From NCBI GenBank assembly GCA_037127255.1, contig JBANSL010000012.1, positions 20,098,615 to 20,162,614 on the forward strand: a DNA stretch of 64,000 nucleotides. Reading direction: 5' to 3'. How positions within the stretch are numbered: position 1 is the first letter of the stretch; each line of letters begins with the position of its first letter. The stretch is from Persicaria tinctoria. Taxonomy: Eukaryota; Streptophyta; Magnoliopsida; Caryophyllales; Polygonaceae. The position numbers and the translations under genes are program-made. The notes under the pieces are model-generated. The model was not told the origin of the DNA. It searched no databases and was given only the letters and a program-made list of their open reading frames with translations. Shown here one piece after another: positions 22,079-33,560 of the stretch.

Positions 22079-22820
22079 TACTAAGTGCATTAACCATTGC
22101 CACCTTATTCACTAAATATTCACAAATTCAGCAAAAGACTCAAAATATAACATAAACTCCGCAAGCAACAAACATGTGAGTCGGTCTTTAAAAATAGATA
22201 TTGCAGTCAATGTCAAGAGGTAGCAACTCTAGGCGAGTAATTCACACAACTGAGCAAAAAATTCAAATAAGGCCAAACATTCTCACATAGTCACGTTTTT
22301 AGGATTCAATCATACTTTAGCTCAATCATACATGCTCAATTACATTCGCTAGCACATGTTCCACAAAAATCAAATACGGATACTAATCAAAACATCCAGA
22401 ACTCCATGGGATTTTTATGAATCATGCTTGAAATTTAAAATAGAGGACAAACTAAGCCGGATGGGTATTTGAATAACACATATGTATGCAATGCATGCTC
22501 TATTTTTGGATTTTTTTTTAATTACGAAAATTAGAAATTAAAAATTAAACTAAACTAAACCGAAATTACAGAAACTTAAACATGATGCAAAAATTTAAAT
22601 ATGATCTCCTATATGCATCTATATATAGAATTCTTCTCCCCCACACTTAAAGTTTTCATTGTCCTCAATGAAACAATAAAGACAACAAAAGTAAATCAAA
22701 TATAATCAGGGTGAAGGAAAAGAAAAAGGAAAAAGAAAGAAAAACTTACCTCGGGTTGCCTCCCAAGCAGCGCCTTTGTTTCATGTCGCTGGCTCGACAT
22801 TTTAGTTGTCCATTTAAGAC

Positions 22821-24008
22821 TCATTCAGACATCGTCAGTGCCCTCAGCAGCAAATCAAACTCTTGTGCACACCATCTAGGTAAGCGGGCACTACATACGA
22901 ATAAGTTGAAGTCAAAGTATGTCCTCAACTCCTCATATGTCCGAGTGTGAATCTCCGCCGCGGGTATGTAGAACCACCAATTCAGTTCCATCGGTGGTAT
23001 ATCAAAGTAATGAGCCCAAGGATCAACATAATCACCGAACTTCTCACCATTGCAAAAGATATCAATTCTTTGCTCAGGAGCCACAGAAATTAGCTTCGGA
23101 CTTGGTTCCTTGATAGGCGAGCTCGAGACAATCTCATCGAATGAAGGAGACAATAAATCACATGGGATCTCATGCGTCGACTCATGACACTCCATGTCAG
23201 GAAGTAGTGTACTCTCCTCTTCATCACTGAAGAAACTGTCATCGTCTGCGAACATATCCTCCTCCGCCAAAACATTATCATGCTCATAGCTCAAGGGTAT
23301 GGGAGGTAGCGGAGTAGACTCAGATGAACTCAATGAGAGAGGAATAGGAAGCACGCAATAACCTTCATCTTCATGACTTTCTGAGCTTCCCTTAGGTGTG
23401 ACAAACAGGTCCTTGCCACTCCCTAGGGTGTTCGTGGTGAGGCTCTCTATCAGGTTAACCAACGGTTGAGACGGTAGACCCCCTGACGTCTTTGCCTCCA
23501 TTCTCGTGATCGCTTCAGCCATTTGCCCCATTTGTTTCTGTATATCCTTTATGCTCGATTCAGTTGTCTGAACATGCACAGTAAAGTGCTGTGTCAGGGT
23601 ATTGAGCATGGACTCAGTAGATGGAGCGTTACTCTGCTGCCTCTGATTGTAGGGAGGTGCCTCTGATTGCTCATTCTCCACGTAAGAGACCTTGAATAGA
23701 TCATCCGAAGGTGCGTAAAAGTAATCCATCGGTTGAGGTTCTTGGGCAAATGACACTTCCTGCAAGGCCTGGTGACCCATGTAGCAGATAAGATCCCAAA
23801 TTCCCATCAAACCTAACCTTGCTAGACTTCCTCCGCTCATATATATAGCACGTGCCTTTGTCTCAGCAGTCATTCCCTCTACAACGCAGACAACCATATC
23901 TCGCAAACTATCATGGAAACCCCGCACATTGCGGATGTCCACACACCTCTGCAACCTATCGAGATATAAGTGAAAATCTTCACCTTCGAACTGCGATAAT
24001 CTCAACAT
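22821..24008 (-). CDS. Family-B gag-like protein (copy 1, 395 aa)
   Basis: Intact 395-codon minus-strand gene, the only long one in the 2677-bp internal region, beginning about 90 bases after the primer-binding site. The N-terminal ~90 residues (FEGEDFHLYLDRLQRCVDIR, VEGMTAETKARAIYMSGGSL) resemble the capsid C-terminal part of Athila-type gag, which has a Gly-Gly-Ser segment at this point. A short coiled coil follows (IQKQMGQMAEAITRMEAK), then an acidic Ser-rich middle (LAEEDMFADDDSFFSDEEES) and a distinct C-terminal ~100 residues with several Trp. There is no zinc knuckle, protease or polymerase, so mobilisation must depend on another element. It is identical to the copy at 27009-28196. Confidence 0.75.
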   Translation of the reverse strand: MLRLSQFEGEDFHLYLDRLQRCVDIRNVRGFHDSLRDMVVCVVEGMTAETKARAIYMSGGSLARLGLMGIWDLICYMGHQALQEVSFAQEPQPMDYFYAPSDDLFKVSYVENEQSEAPPYNQRQQSNAPSTESMLNTLTQHFTVHVQTTESSIKDIQKQMGQMAEAITRMEAKTSGGLPSQPLVNLIESLTTNTLGSGKDLFVTPKGSSESHEDEGYCVLPIPLSLSSSESTPLPPIPLSYEHDNVLAEEDMFADDDSFFSDEEESTLLPDMECHESTHEIPCDLLSPSFDEIVSSSPIKEPSPKLISVAPEQRIDIFCNGEKFGDYVDPWAHYFDIPPMELNWWFYIPAAEIHTRTYEELRTYFDFNLFVCSARLPRWCAQEFDLLLRALTMSE

Positions 24009-24097
24009 GTTAAACTGTTAGTAGCATATGTGTTGTGAACCGTAAGACAGGTTCACAACCAGGTAATAAGACAAACAAGAACAAAGATTAACCGTTT

Positions 24098-24114
24098 CCC
24101 CGGCAACGGCGCCA
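24098..24114 (-). other. Family-B primer-binding site (inner unit)
   Basis: On the minus strand TGGCGCCGTTGCCGGGG, four bases inside the LTR end, is complementary to the 3' end of plant tRNA-Asp. This primer is used by many Athila and Tat-type elements. Confidence 0.88.
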
Positions 24115-24118
24115 AATT

Positions 24119-25629
24119 TGACAGGCCTAAAGTCGTTATGCCTAATCAAAGTAATTCCTAAGATGCAAACTATAACAAGTATAGCAGGTAAGTTAGGGTC
24201 GAACCCACAGGGAAACTGAATCAATTGTAATTGCAAGTATTACTACCAAAAGTAACCGATTTAGGGGGAGTTTTGTATGTGAGAAATAGTAACAGAACAA
24301 ATTGCAATAAAGAGTTGTGAATGTATGATGGAAGATATCACACCAGGTAATTATCCGCACAACAACTGAGATGGTTCATCATCGCATTCTATGAATCTCA
24401 AGTTCTAATGCCCAGTAATTGTTCTCAATTCAGATCGTTAATAGCTTTTAGTCCTATCAGTCCTAAAAGCACTTACTACTAAATTACAAGGGAAGATCTT
24501 CACCCAATAATAAAGTAATAGCATTCAAACATGAATTATAATGAGATACAAGCGATTCCAACAATCGTTAGAATAGCCTGCAATCGAATCTCCCTCACAA
24601 TACACCAATAGCAATCGCGTATGGCAATTGTGTTTGCTACAATGAATCTACAACCCAAACCTGGAATTGGAAATCCTAGCAATATGATTAGTATCGATAA
24701 ACCTAGGTGATCAGTCCAGATAAACCAATAATAAGCAATCAAGCAATAAGCGCAGGAGATCGAAACAATTAACAAAGGACGAACAAGAGTAGAATACTCA
24801 CAACCAAATCAATTGAAGGCTTCAAAGAACCAAGTGCAACAAAGGAGAGTTAGTTCTCCATAGGGTTTGTGAGATGATGGAAAAGGGAAAATAGTTCTCT
24901 AGAAAATAACCTAATGAATTCTCTACTGCCTATTCGGCCTTTTTAACCTAATAAAGTCGGGTATAACATCCCGTGGAAATATAATAATAATATAATAAAA
25001 CTAATAGATAGACAGAATCGGATACAAATCCGACTCCAGGGCCGACGCGGGCGCGCCAAGTGCAGCGCGGGCGCGCTGTGTGCTTCTTTTCTTCTTCCTT
25101 CTGGTGCATCAGCGCGGCCACTTCGTCCTAGCAGCGTGGGCACGTCGAGTAGCAGCGCGGGCGCGTCAAGTGCAGCGCGGCCGCGCCAGATAGCATTTCC
25201 CGAAAATTCCGTCTCGAATTAGCTCTCGACGTCAACATGAAAGTTGTAGCTCTCTGAAAGAGCTTTCCAACGCATGGTCATAATAGTCGATCGGACAACC
25301 GAGGCCTCCAGAAAGTGCAAAACAAGTTCAGCATGTCTGGCGACAATTTCTGCAGACTTGTTCTTCGTTTAGGTTCGCTTCTTCTTCTCAGGACCTCTTG
25401 AGATCTTCATGTAAGCTTCTTCGATCAACTAGACATTCTCATCAAATGCGTTATCAACTCATGTCTTCTCCTCGGATCTACCATTACCTGAAATAATCAA
25501 TAAAAGCGTGTAGATTCCGACTCCGACAACATAGAGAACTAATATGCAAATCATGCTTAATCCATCCATGAAATGCATCTTAACTAAGCTAAATGCAACC
25601 TATTATGCCTACCTAAATGCATGCTATCA
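24119..25629 (-). repeat. Family-B LTR, copy 2 (shared middle LTR)
   Basis: Identical by eye to 19931-21441. It serves both as the 5' LTR of the low unit and the 3' LTR of the high unit, the signature of an LTR-LTR recombination product. Confidence 0.93.
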
Positions 25630-25668
25630 AACTCCCCCACACTTAACCTTTGCTTGTCCTCAAGCAAT
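25630..25668 (-). other. Family-B polypurine tract (internal copy 2)
   Basis: Same sequence and context as 21442-21480, next to the middle LTR. Confidence 0.85.
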
Positions 25669-26051
25669 GATAGAATGAACATGAATCAACGCATCCCACA
25701 GGAAATCCCTTCAAGTTTCAACCTCATCAAAAAGCAACATCATAGCAGGTGAAAACATAAACCAAGCAAACAAACGTCATAGCATGTATTCCAGTGAGCA
25801 AAGCTTAGAAGTAGACATTATCCAACCTCACCAGAAATATGTGTTTCACTCATGTGTTTAAGCTTTTAGGTACAACTCTCAACTCAAACCAATTATGCAA
25901 TAAGCTCATAGACATTGACCACCATATCACCAATTCTCTACCGAAATGTCATTACTTGCGGGACACAATAAAGAAAATAAAATGCAACACTTTTTTTTTT
26001 CTTTGGTTTCTTTTCTTTTTTTTTTCTTTTTCTTGTCTTGGTGCTTTCCTT

Positions 26052-26266
26052 ACGCGAAGCGCAAACATGGGTGTCATGAATGGCCCCGGTCTATCAACAC
26101 CTCAACCTATAATATGAAGTCCACTTGAACACCTTTTGACGCAAGTTGCAAACATGGGTGTCATGAATGAACCTGGTTACTCAATGATCAAGCTTCTTTC
26201 CTAGCGGATAGTTTTCAACACCTTTTTGCGCGAATCATACCCATGGGTGTCATGCGTAGATCCGGT
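26052..26266. repeat. Three spaced ATGGGTGTCATG motifs, second unit
   Basis: Exact copy of the motif cluster at 21864-22078, displaced by 4188 bp. Confidence 0.85.
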
Positions 26267-27008
26267 TACTAAGTGCATTAACCATTGCCACCTTATTCAC
26301 TAAATATTCACAAATTCAGCAAAAGACTCAAAATATAACATAAACTCCGCAAGCAACAAACATGTGAGTCGGTCTTTAAAAATAGATATTGCAGTCAATG
26401 TCAAGAGGTAGCAACTCTAGGCGAGTAATTCACACAACTGAGCAAAAAATTCAAATAAGGCCAAACATTCTCACATAGTCACGTTTTTAGGATTCAATCA
26501 TACTTTAGCTCAATCATACATGCTCAATTACATTCGCTAGCACATGTTCCACAAAAATCAAATACGGATACTAATCAAAACATCCAGAACTCCATGGGAT
26601 TTTTATGAATCATGCTTGAAATTTAAAATAGAGGACAAACTAAGCCGGATGGGTATTTGAATAACACATATGTATGCAATGCATGCTCTATTTTTGGATT
26701 TTTTTTTAATTACGAAAATTAGAAATTAAAAATTAAACTAAACTAAACCGAAATTACAGAAACTTAAACATGATGCAAAAATTTAAATATGATCTCCTAT
26801 ATGCATCTATATATAGAATTCTTCTCCCCCACACTTAAAGTTTTCATTGTCCTCAATGAAACAATAAAGACAACAAAAGTAAATCAAATATAATCAGGGT
26901 GAAGGAAAAGAAAAAGGAAAAAGAAAGAAAAACTTACCTCGGGTTGCCTCCCAAGCAGCGCCTTTGTTTCATGTCGCTGGCTCGACATTTTAGTTGTCCA
27001 TTTAAGAC

Positions 27009-28196
27009 TCATTCAGACATCGTCAGTGCCCTCAGCAGCAAATCAAACTCTTGTGCACACCATCTAGGTAAGCGGGCACTACATACGAATAAGTTGAAGT
27101 CAAAGTATGTCCTCAACTCCTCATATGTCCGAGTGTGAATCTCCGCCGCGGGTATGTAGAACCACCAATTCAGTTCCATCGGTGGTATATCAAAGTAATG
27201 AGCCCAAGGATCAACATAATCACCGAACTTCTCACCATTGCAAAAGATATCAATTCTTTGCTCAGGAGCCACAGAAATTAGCTTCGGACTTGGTTCCTTG
27301 ATAGGCGAGCTCGAGACAATCTCATCGAATGAAGGAGACAATAAATCACATGGGATCTCATGCGTCGACTCATGACACTCCATGTCAGGAAGTAGTGTAC
27401 TCTCCTCTTCATCACTGAAGAAACTGTCATCGTCTGCGAACATATCCTCCTCCGCCAAAACATTATCATGCTCATAGCTCAAGGGTATGGGAGGTAGCGG
27501 AGTAGACTCAGATGAACTCAATGAGAGAGGAATAGGAAGCACGCAATAACCTTCATCTTCATGACTTTCTGAGCTTCCCTTAGGTGTGACAAACAGGTCC
27601 TTGCCACTCCCTAGGGTGTTCGTGGTGAGGCTCTCTATCAGGTTAACCAACGGTTGAGACGGTAGACCCCCTGACGTCTTTGCCTCCATTCTCGTGATCG
27701 CTTCAGCCATTTGCCCCATTTGTTTCTGTATATCCTTTATGCTCGATTCAGTTGTCTGAACATGCACAGTAAAGTGCTGTGTCAGGGTATTGAGCATGGA
27801 CTCAGTAGATGGAGCGTTACTCTGCTGCCTCTGATTGTAGGGAGGTGCCTCTGATTGCTCATTCTCCACGTAAGAGACCTTGAATAGATCATCCGAAGGT
27901 GCGTAAAAGTAATCCATCGGTTGAGGTTCTTGGGCAAATGACACTTCCTGCAAGGCCTGGTGACCCATGTAGCAGATAAGATCCCAAATTCCCATCAAAC
28001 CTAACCTTGCTAGACTTCCTCCGCTCATATATATAGCACGTGCCTTTGTCTCAGCAGTCATTCCCTCTACAACGCAGACAACCATATCTCGCAAACTATC
28101 ATGGAAACCCCGCACATTGCGGATGTCCACACACCTCTGCAACCTATCGAGATATAAGTGAAAATCTTCACCTTCGAACTGCGATAATCTCAACAT
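27009..28196 (-). CDS. Family-B gag-like protein (copy 2, 395 aa)
   Basis: Same protein as 22821-24008 with no residue difference. It lies downstream of the outer 5' LTR (28307-29817) and its primer-binding site, so this is the copy that a normal promoter would express. Features and caveats are as for copy 1. Confidence 0.75.
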   Translation of the reverse strand: MLRLSQFEGEDFHLYLDRLQRCVDIRNVRGFHDSLRDMVVCVVEGMTAETKARAIYMSGGSLARLGLMGIWDLICYMGHQALQEVSFAQEPQPMDYFYAPSDDLFKVSYVENEQSEAPPYNQRQQSNAPSTESMLNTLTQHFTVHVQTTESSIKDIQKQMGQMAEAITRMEAKTSGGLPSQPLVNLIESLTTNTLGSGKDLFVTPKGSSESHEDEGYCVLPIPLSLSSSESTPLPPIPLSYEHDNVLAEEDMFADDDSFFSDEEESTLLPDMECHESTHEIPCDLLSPSFDEIVSSSPIKEPSPKLISVAPEQRIDIFCNGEKFGDYVDPWAHYFDIPPMELNWWFYIPAAEIHTRTYEELRTYFDFNLFVCSARLPRWCAQEFDLLLRALTMSE

Positions 28197-28285
28197 GTTA
28201 AACTGTTAGTAGCATATGTGTTGTGAACCGTAAGACAGGTTCACAACCAGGTAATAAGACAAACAAGAACAAAGATTAACCGTTT

Positions 28286-28302
28286 CCCCGGCAACGGCGC
28301 CA
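28286..28302 (-). other. Family-B primer-binding site (outer unit)
   Basis: TGGCGCCGTTGCCGGGG on the minus strand, complementary to the tRNA-Asp 3' end, four bases from the end of the 5' LTR at 28307. Confidence 0.88.
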
Positions 28303-28306
28303 AATT

Positions 28307-29817
28307 TGACAGGCCTAAAGTCGTTATGCCTAATCAAAGTAATTCCTAAGATGCAAACTATAACAAGTATAGCAGGTAAGTTAGGGTCGAACCCACAGGG
28401 AAACTGAATCAATTGTAATTGCAAGTATTACTACCAAAAGTAACCGATTTAGGGGGAGTTTTGTATGTGAGAAATAGTAACAGAACAAATTGCAATAAAG
28501 AGTTGTGAATGTATGATGGAAGATATCACACCAGGTAATTATCCGCACAACAACTGAGATGGTTCATCATCGCATTCTATGAATCTCAAGTTCTAATGCC
28601 CAGTAATTGTTCTCAATTCAGATCGTTAATAGCTTTTAGTCCTATCAGTCCTAAAAGCACTTACTACTAAATTACAAGGGAAGATCTTCACCCAATAATA
28701 AAGTAATAGCATTCAAACATGAATTATAATGAGATACAAGCGATTCCAACAATCGTTAGAATAGCCTGCAATCGAATCTCCCTCACAATACACCAATAGC
28801 AATCGCGTATGGCAATTGTGTTTGCTACAATGAATCTACAACCCAAACCTGGAATTGGAAATCCTAGCAATATGATTAGTATCGATAAACCTAGGTGATC
28901 AGTCCAGATAAACCAATAATAAGCAATCAAGCAATAAGCGCAGGAGATCGAAACAATTAACAAAGGACGAACAAGAGTAGAATACTCACAACCAAATCAA
29001 TTGAAGGCTTCAAAGAACCAAGTGCAACAAAGGAGAGTTAGTTCTCCATAGGGTTTGTGAGATGATGGAAAAGGGAAAATAGTTCTCTAGAAAATAACCT
29101 AATGAATTCTCTACTGCCTATTCGGCCTTTTTAACCTAATAAAGTCGGGTATAACATCCCGTGGAAATATAATAATAATATAATAAAACTAATAGATAGA
29201 CAGAATCGGATACAAATCCGACTCCAGGGCCGACGCGGGCGCGCCAAGTGCAGCGCGGGCGCGCTGTGTGCTTCTTTTCTTCTTCCTTCTGGTGCATCAG
29301 CGCGGCCACTTCGTCCTAGCAGCGTGGGCACGTCGAGTAGCAGCGCGGGCGCGTCAAGTGCAGCGCGGCCGCGCCAGATAGCATTTCCCGAAAATTCCGT
29401 CTCGAATTAGCTCTCGACGTCAACATGAAAGTTGTAGCTCTCTGAAAGAGCTTTCCAACGCATGGTCATAATAGTCGATCGGACAACCGAGGCCTCCAGA
29501 AAGTGCAAAACAAGTTCAGCATGTCTGGCGACAATTTCTGCAGACTTGTTCTTCGTTTAGGTTCGCTTCTTCTTCTCAGGACCTCTTGAGATCTTCATGT
29601 AAGCTTCTTCGATCAACTAGACATTCTCATCAAATGCGTTATCAACTCATGTCTTCTCCTCGGATCTACCATTACCTGAAATAATCAATAAAAGCGTGTA
29701 GATTCCGACTCCGACAACATAGAGAACTAATATGCAAATCATGCTTAATCCATCCATGAAATGCATCTTAACTAAGCTAAATGCAACCTATTATGCCTAC
29801 CTAAATGCATGCTATCA
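28307..29817 (-). repeat. Family-B LTR, copy 3 (outer 5' LTR)
   Basis: 1511 bp, identical by eye to the other two. Immediately followed by GTGTG (29818-29822), the second half of the target duplication. Confidence 0.93.
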
Positions 29818-30037
29818 GTGTGCGACCGCCCAGGGCCTATTTTCGGTAAGGGTCCAATAAAATATAACAAAATACAAAAAATATAAGTTTAGCTTAATGG
29901 TAAGTTTAAATCTTAACAAAATTTTTATTTGATTCCTAAACGGGTAGAGTTCAAATCTCTTTATTTGCATTATGTTTTTATCGAGAGGCCCTATATCCAT
30001 TAAATTTTGCATTTTTATGTTTTTATAGAGGACCCTA

Positions 30038-30039
<2 letters not shown>

Positions 30040-30113
<74 letters not shown>
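30040..30113. repeat. (TA)n microsatellite, left of foldback element
   Basis: Pure TA dinucleotides continuing the Helitron 5' terminus; an equally long TA run lies at the other side of the element (31003-31091). Confidence 0.95.
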
Positions 30114-30118
<5 letters not shown>

Positions 30119-30997
30119 AAATCCACCTATGGTCCCTGAACTTTGACCAAATGTTCAAACGGGTCCTTGAACTTTAATTTTGTTCATTTAAGTCCCTGAA
30201 CTTTGATATTTTGTACACATTTGGTCCCTCTGTTAGTAAATTTGTTAAATATGTGTTAAATAATGATAGGGAATCAATGTATTTTTGTATTAATTACATG
30301 AGTTAGGTTATACAATTGTAATTGCCCGATATTTGTTTTACTAAAGTAAAAAATTAAGCTTTTTTCTTCTCAAAAGTCATCATACATAATAGAGTTTTCT
30401 TAAAACAAAGCATATTTTAAAATATATTTTTATCAAATACACTTTCTATTTTTTTTTAACAAATGTTATAATTTTCCAATAATAGTTTATTTTAAAGTAT
30501 TTTAATGACTAAAATTTCCTTATTTAATTAAAAATATAGTTTATTTTGTTAACATAAATAGAATTTATTTTTTTATAGAAAAAGTAGAGTTTTTTTTAAC
30601 AAAACACATTTTAATTTTTTTAATTAAATAAGAAATTTTCGGTCATCAAAATACTTTAAAATAAAATATCATCGGAAAATTATACCATTTAGTTGGAAAA
30701 TAGAAAGTTTTTTTTATTATAAAAAATATTTTTTAAAAACATATATTTTTAATATAATTTTTTTTTACTTTAGTAAAACAAATACCAAGCAATTACGTGT
30801 GTATAACCTAACTTATTCCATTAATATACCAAAATACATTGATTCTATATCATTATTTAACACATATTTAACAAATTTACTAACGGAGGGACCAAATGTG
30901 TACAAAATATAAAAGTTCAGGGACTTCAATGAACAAAAGTAAAGTTCAGGGACCCGTTTGAACATTTGGTCAAAGTTCAGGGACTATAGATGGATTT

Positions 30998-31002
<5 letters not shown>
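30114..31002. mobile_element. Foldback/MITE element inserted in a TA microsatellite (889 bp)
   Basis: The ends are GGGTAAAATCCACCTATGGT and its diverged complement. The two arms align for about 245 bp with few mismatches: TCCCTGAACTTTGACCAAAT, CATTTGGTCCCTC and TTAGTAAATTTGTTAAATAT occur in both. Weaker inverted similarity continues inward to near the centre (for example TTTATTTTAAAGTATTTT). The transcript would fold into one long hairpin. There is no coding sequence. Both sides are TA repeats, as described for microsatellite-targeting MITEs such as rice Micron; the family itself was not identified. Confidence 0.85.

Positions 31003-31091
<89 letters not shown>
31003..31091. repeat. (TA)n microsatellite, right of foldback element
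   Basis: About 44 uninterrupted TA units directly adjoining the element's right end. Confidence 0.95.
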
Positions 31092-31095
<4 letters not shown>

Positions 31096-31519
31096 CTTAA
31101 AACCGAATACTTTCACTTTATGTGGCATCCTCTCCATAATTCTCTGCCTCTTGGCCAAACAAATTTTTTCTTTTTATTTCTTTTTTTTATTTTTTTCTCC
31201 CTCTTCCTTTAAAGTGGATTTCTCCCTCTTCCTACTTTGGAATGAAAAACGCTTAGGGTTCAATTTCCATTCTTCACGCCTCCTCCTTTCTCTTCTTCTC
31301 CCGTTCTTTCTCCTACTTTCAAACGTCTGTGGTTACCCCTACTCGGCTCCTCTTCTTGGGCATGTTCGCTGATGGCCTTTTCTCGCCTCCTCTTCTTCTC
31401 CCGTTCTTTCCCCTTCTTTCAGATGCCTTGGTTGTGGTTTTCGCTCGTTGTCCTTGTCCAACCGCATAACGAATCTGGCGCTTTGACCTGCAACTCCGAT
31501 TCGAGCTCCTAGATCGTGA

Positions 31520-31672
31520 CCGAGTTCAGGCTAGGAATCATCACCCTCGACGGCCATGCCGACGATTGGAAGTCAGTTAACAGCCTGGACTTCTCTCTCC
31601 TTCCTGATCTTGGCAGACACCGGCGACAAGCGTGGGTGGCGCGCGACGACGATTGTTAGTTCGCGCGATTAG
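31520..31672 (+). pseudogene. Captured exon-like fragment
   Basis: GC-richer than its surroundings. One frame reads LGIITLDGHADDWKSVNSLD followed by FSLLPDL before losing the frame. Such a 'LDG-DDW---FSLLP' segment resembles the start of a plant DOMON or ethylbenzene-dehydrogenase-like domain protein, but this is a weak recollection. A pyrimidine-rich leader precedes it (31160-31440) and a GTATTTG splice-donor-like site follows (31672), suggesting capture of a first exon and its 5' region. Frame and boundaries are uncertain. Confidence 0.35.
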
Positions 31673-32404
31673 GTATTTGTCCTATTTTTCATTTCAATTT
31701 TCCGAAATTTAGGATTTAATATTTGGATTTGGGTATTTTGTGAGTTGCTTTGGGGATTTGACTGGATTAAACTCTTGAGTTTAGGGTTAGAGAATAAATT
31801 TTGGATAAATTGAAAGGCTACTTGAGGATATTCCTAAGGCGATTTTATCCTAGCAATTTGGTTATTTTGTGAGTTGCTTTGGGGATTTTATCCTAGCAAT
31901 TTCTTTCCTTTTGACATTCATAAGGCGATTGAAAGGCTACTTGAGGATATTAGTTCTCTGGGTTGTAATATCAGCTCCAATTACTAATTATGTAGGTTGT
32001 ATATTAGTTCTAACCGTTAGATGTAAATATTGAAACAAGTTTTGATAGGCTTTTGTTATAAATTGAAAGCATGATTTGGGAAAGAAATCATAATCTCCTA
32101 TGTTTTCATCTTTTGCTTTTGCTTTCATCCAATCTTATTTGATATGACTCGTGAATTCAGTTTTTTTTCCCTTCCTATATCGTTCATATATTGTCATTTT
32201 GATTTGGGAATATGCATTTAATTCTATTGTAATTTCCAATATTACTATCAAAAAAATCATAATATCATATTCTTTCCTAAAAGAATAATATATCAGTGAC
32301 CTAGCTAGGCTCACAGGATAAGGTGCATATTCTTTTTTCACATGTTATTCTTCCGTTCCTTTTAGTCCTGTTTTGCTAATGTATCTTTGAATCCAAGATC
32401 CAAT

Positions 32405-32678
32405 CAAATCCATTCATTTTGGAAACACCAACCCTATTTGTCACGCGTTTGATCCTGAAGCTAAGGATGACCATGATTTTCTGATAGGAATGGCTTCTGG
32501 TGATGGTAATGGAGCTCTCACCTTTGTTATGAAGTCTTTTTTATGAACAGAAAGGTTAATATTTTGTTGATTTTGTTGTTGTAGTATACTCAGTTTCATT
32601 GAGGCAGCAATTGCAAGATGTTGGAAAGAAGCTGGTTGGTGCACATCATTATAATAGGGATGGTTCTGTCAATAACAG
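32405..32678 (+). pseudogene. Captured WD40-repeat gene fragment with intron
   Basis: Two exon pieces keep plant splice sites. Exon 1 (about 32408-32505) encodes IHFGNTNPICHAFDPEAKDD and FLIGMASGD. The intron is GTAATG...GTTGTAG (32506-32584). Exon 2 (32585-32678) encodes VYSVSLRQQLQDVGKKLVGA and HHYNRDGSVNNR, and is followed by GTGAAC. Joined across the intron the frame reads through SGDVYSVSLRQQ. This matches the conserved middle of the plant transducin/WD40 family related to fungal CreC (Arabidopsis At2g37160/At3g53390 type), from memory. The intron shows capture from DNA and not from mRNA. No start or downstream blades are seen, so it is a fragment. Confidence 0.65.
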
Positions 32679-32940
32679 GTGAACCTAGGTCTACACTATC
32701 ATGCCTTTTTTTTTTGTAGTTTTACTCGTAACAATATATGTGTAAATTTAATTGCTAAGGTGGTTGTTTTTCCTATACTATATTAGTTCACTGGCTGTTT
32801 TGCTAAGGTGGCTGTGTAAATTTTAAGTGATCTTCTTTTACTATGTAAAGCTTACTTAGATCTCTATTTTAGTTCACTGGCTATTTTTCCTAGACTATTC
32901 TTTTCTTTAGTAAGAACATTTTTACATCTTAGAACATTTT

Positions 32941-33560
32941 TGATGCTTTAATACATCAAAAAGGACATGTATTCAGTCCCTTGGGTAAATTAACTTATTT
33001 TTGGAGTTTTATTGATAGAGGACATGTATTCAGTCCCTTAGGTAAATTCATTCAAGGACTGAACAAGAGGTTGATTTACAAAAAGGATGAACACTCCTTA
33101 AGTAAATCAGCCAAACTTCTTGATAAACTCACAAGACAAGGAAAACAAGGAATCTCTTCTATGAAGAAAGCTCTCAACGAATGGTTAATCTGCTCGGAAA
33201 ACCTTCTTTGCTACTGACTATTTAAACTCCAGTAGCATCATTCTTTATAAATTGTTGCTTAATATACTATGTAGAGTAAATTCCCTCAAATGCTAGAATT
33301 ATTTATTACTCATTCCATATCTAATCGATCATTCAGCAAATTCCCTCGGGTTGGGTGTCATCTTCAAGATGTTTAATTTCCTCTCAGAACTTTCTTCGGA
33401 TGGTGGGTACCATGAGTGCTAGAGATGGATCTACCTACGAAAGATTAAAGTGAGTTTGCCGATGGATATTGAGAAAAGGAAGCAAGTTGATGATGTTTTG
33501 AACGGTTTGAGAAGTCACTGGTGGAGACTAAGAGAAGAATTAATTGGTTATTGAATTGTC
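32941..33560 (+). pseudogene. Further coding-like fragments of unknown origin
   Basis: A 79-codon frame (32981-33217) reads WSFIDRGHVFSPLGKFIQGL and KKDEHSLSKSAKLLDKLTRQ; it is partly duplicated 5' (GGACATGTATTCAGTCCCTT occurs twice, near 32965 and 33021). Near 33446-33545 another frame reads LKVSLPMDIEKRKQVDDVLN and GLRSHWWRLREEL. I do not recognise either. Given the Helitron context they may be further captured exons. Confidence 0.35.

Larger units (their letters stand above)
19931..29817 (-). mobile_element. Family-B tandem retrotransposon array, LTR-int-LTR-int-LTR
   Basis: Three copies of a 1511-bp LTR (TGACAGG...GCTATCA) alternate with two copies of a 2677-bp internal region at an exact 4188-bp period. 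The whole block is bounded by one 5-bp target duplication, GTGTG, at 19926-19930 and 29818-29822. Each internal region has a tRNA-Asp primer-binding site, one gag-like gene and a polypurine tract, all on the minus strand. No protease, reverse transcriptase or integrase is present, so it is a non-autonomous gypsy element. By eye the copies are identical. This is the form expected from unequal recombination between LTRs of one insertion. Confidence 0.93.

Noticed and set aside
22919..23113. Plus-strand frames opposite the family-B gag
   Set aside because: Antisense shadows of the 395-codon gene; no independent coding signal.
29815..30126. 103-codon frame made of alternating Ile/Tyr
   Set aside because: It is the translated TA microsatellite.
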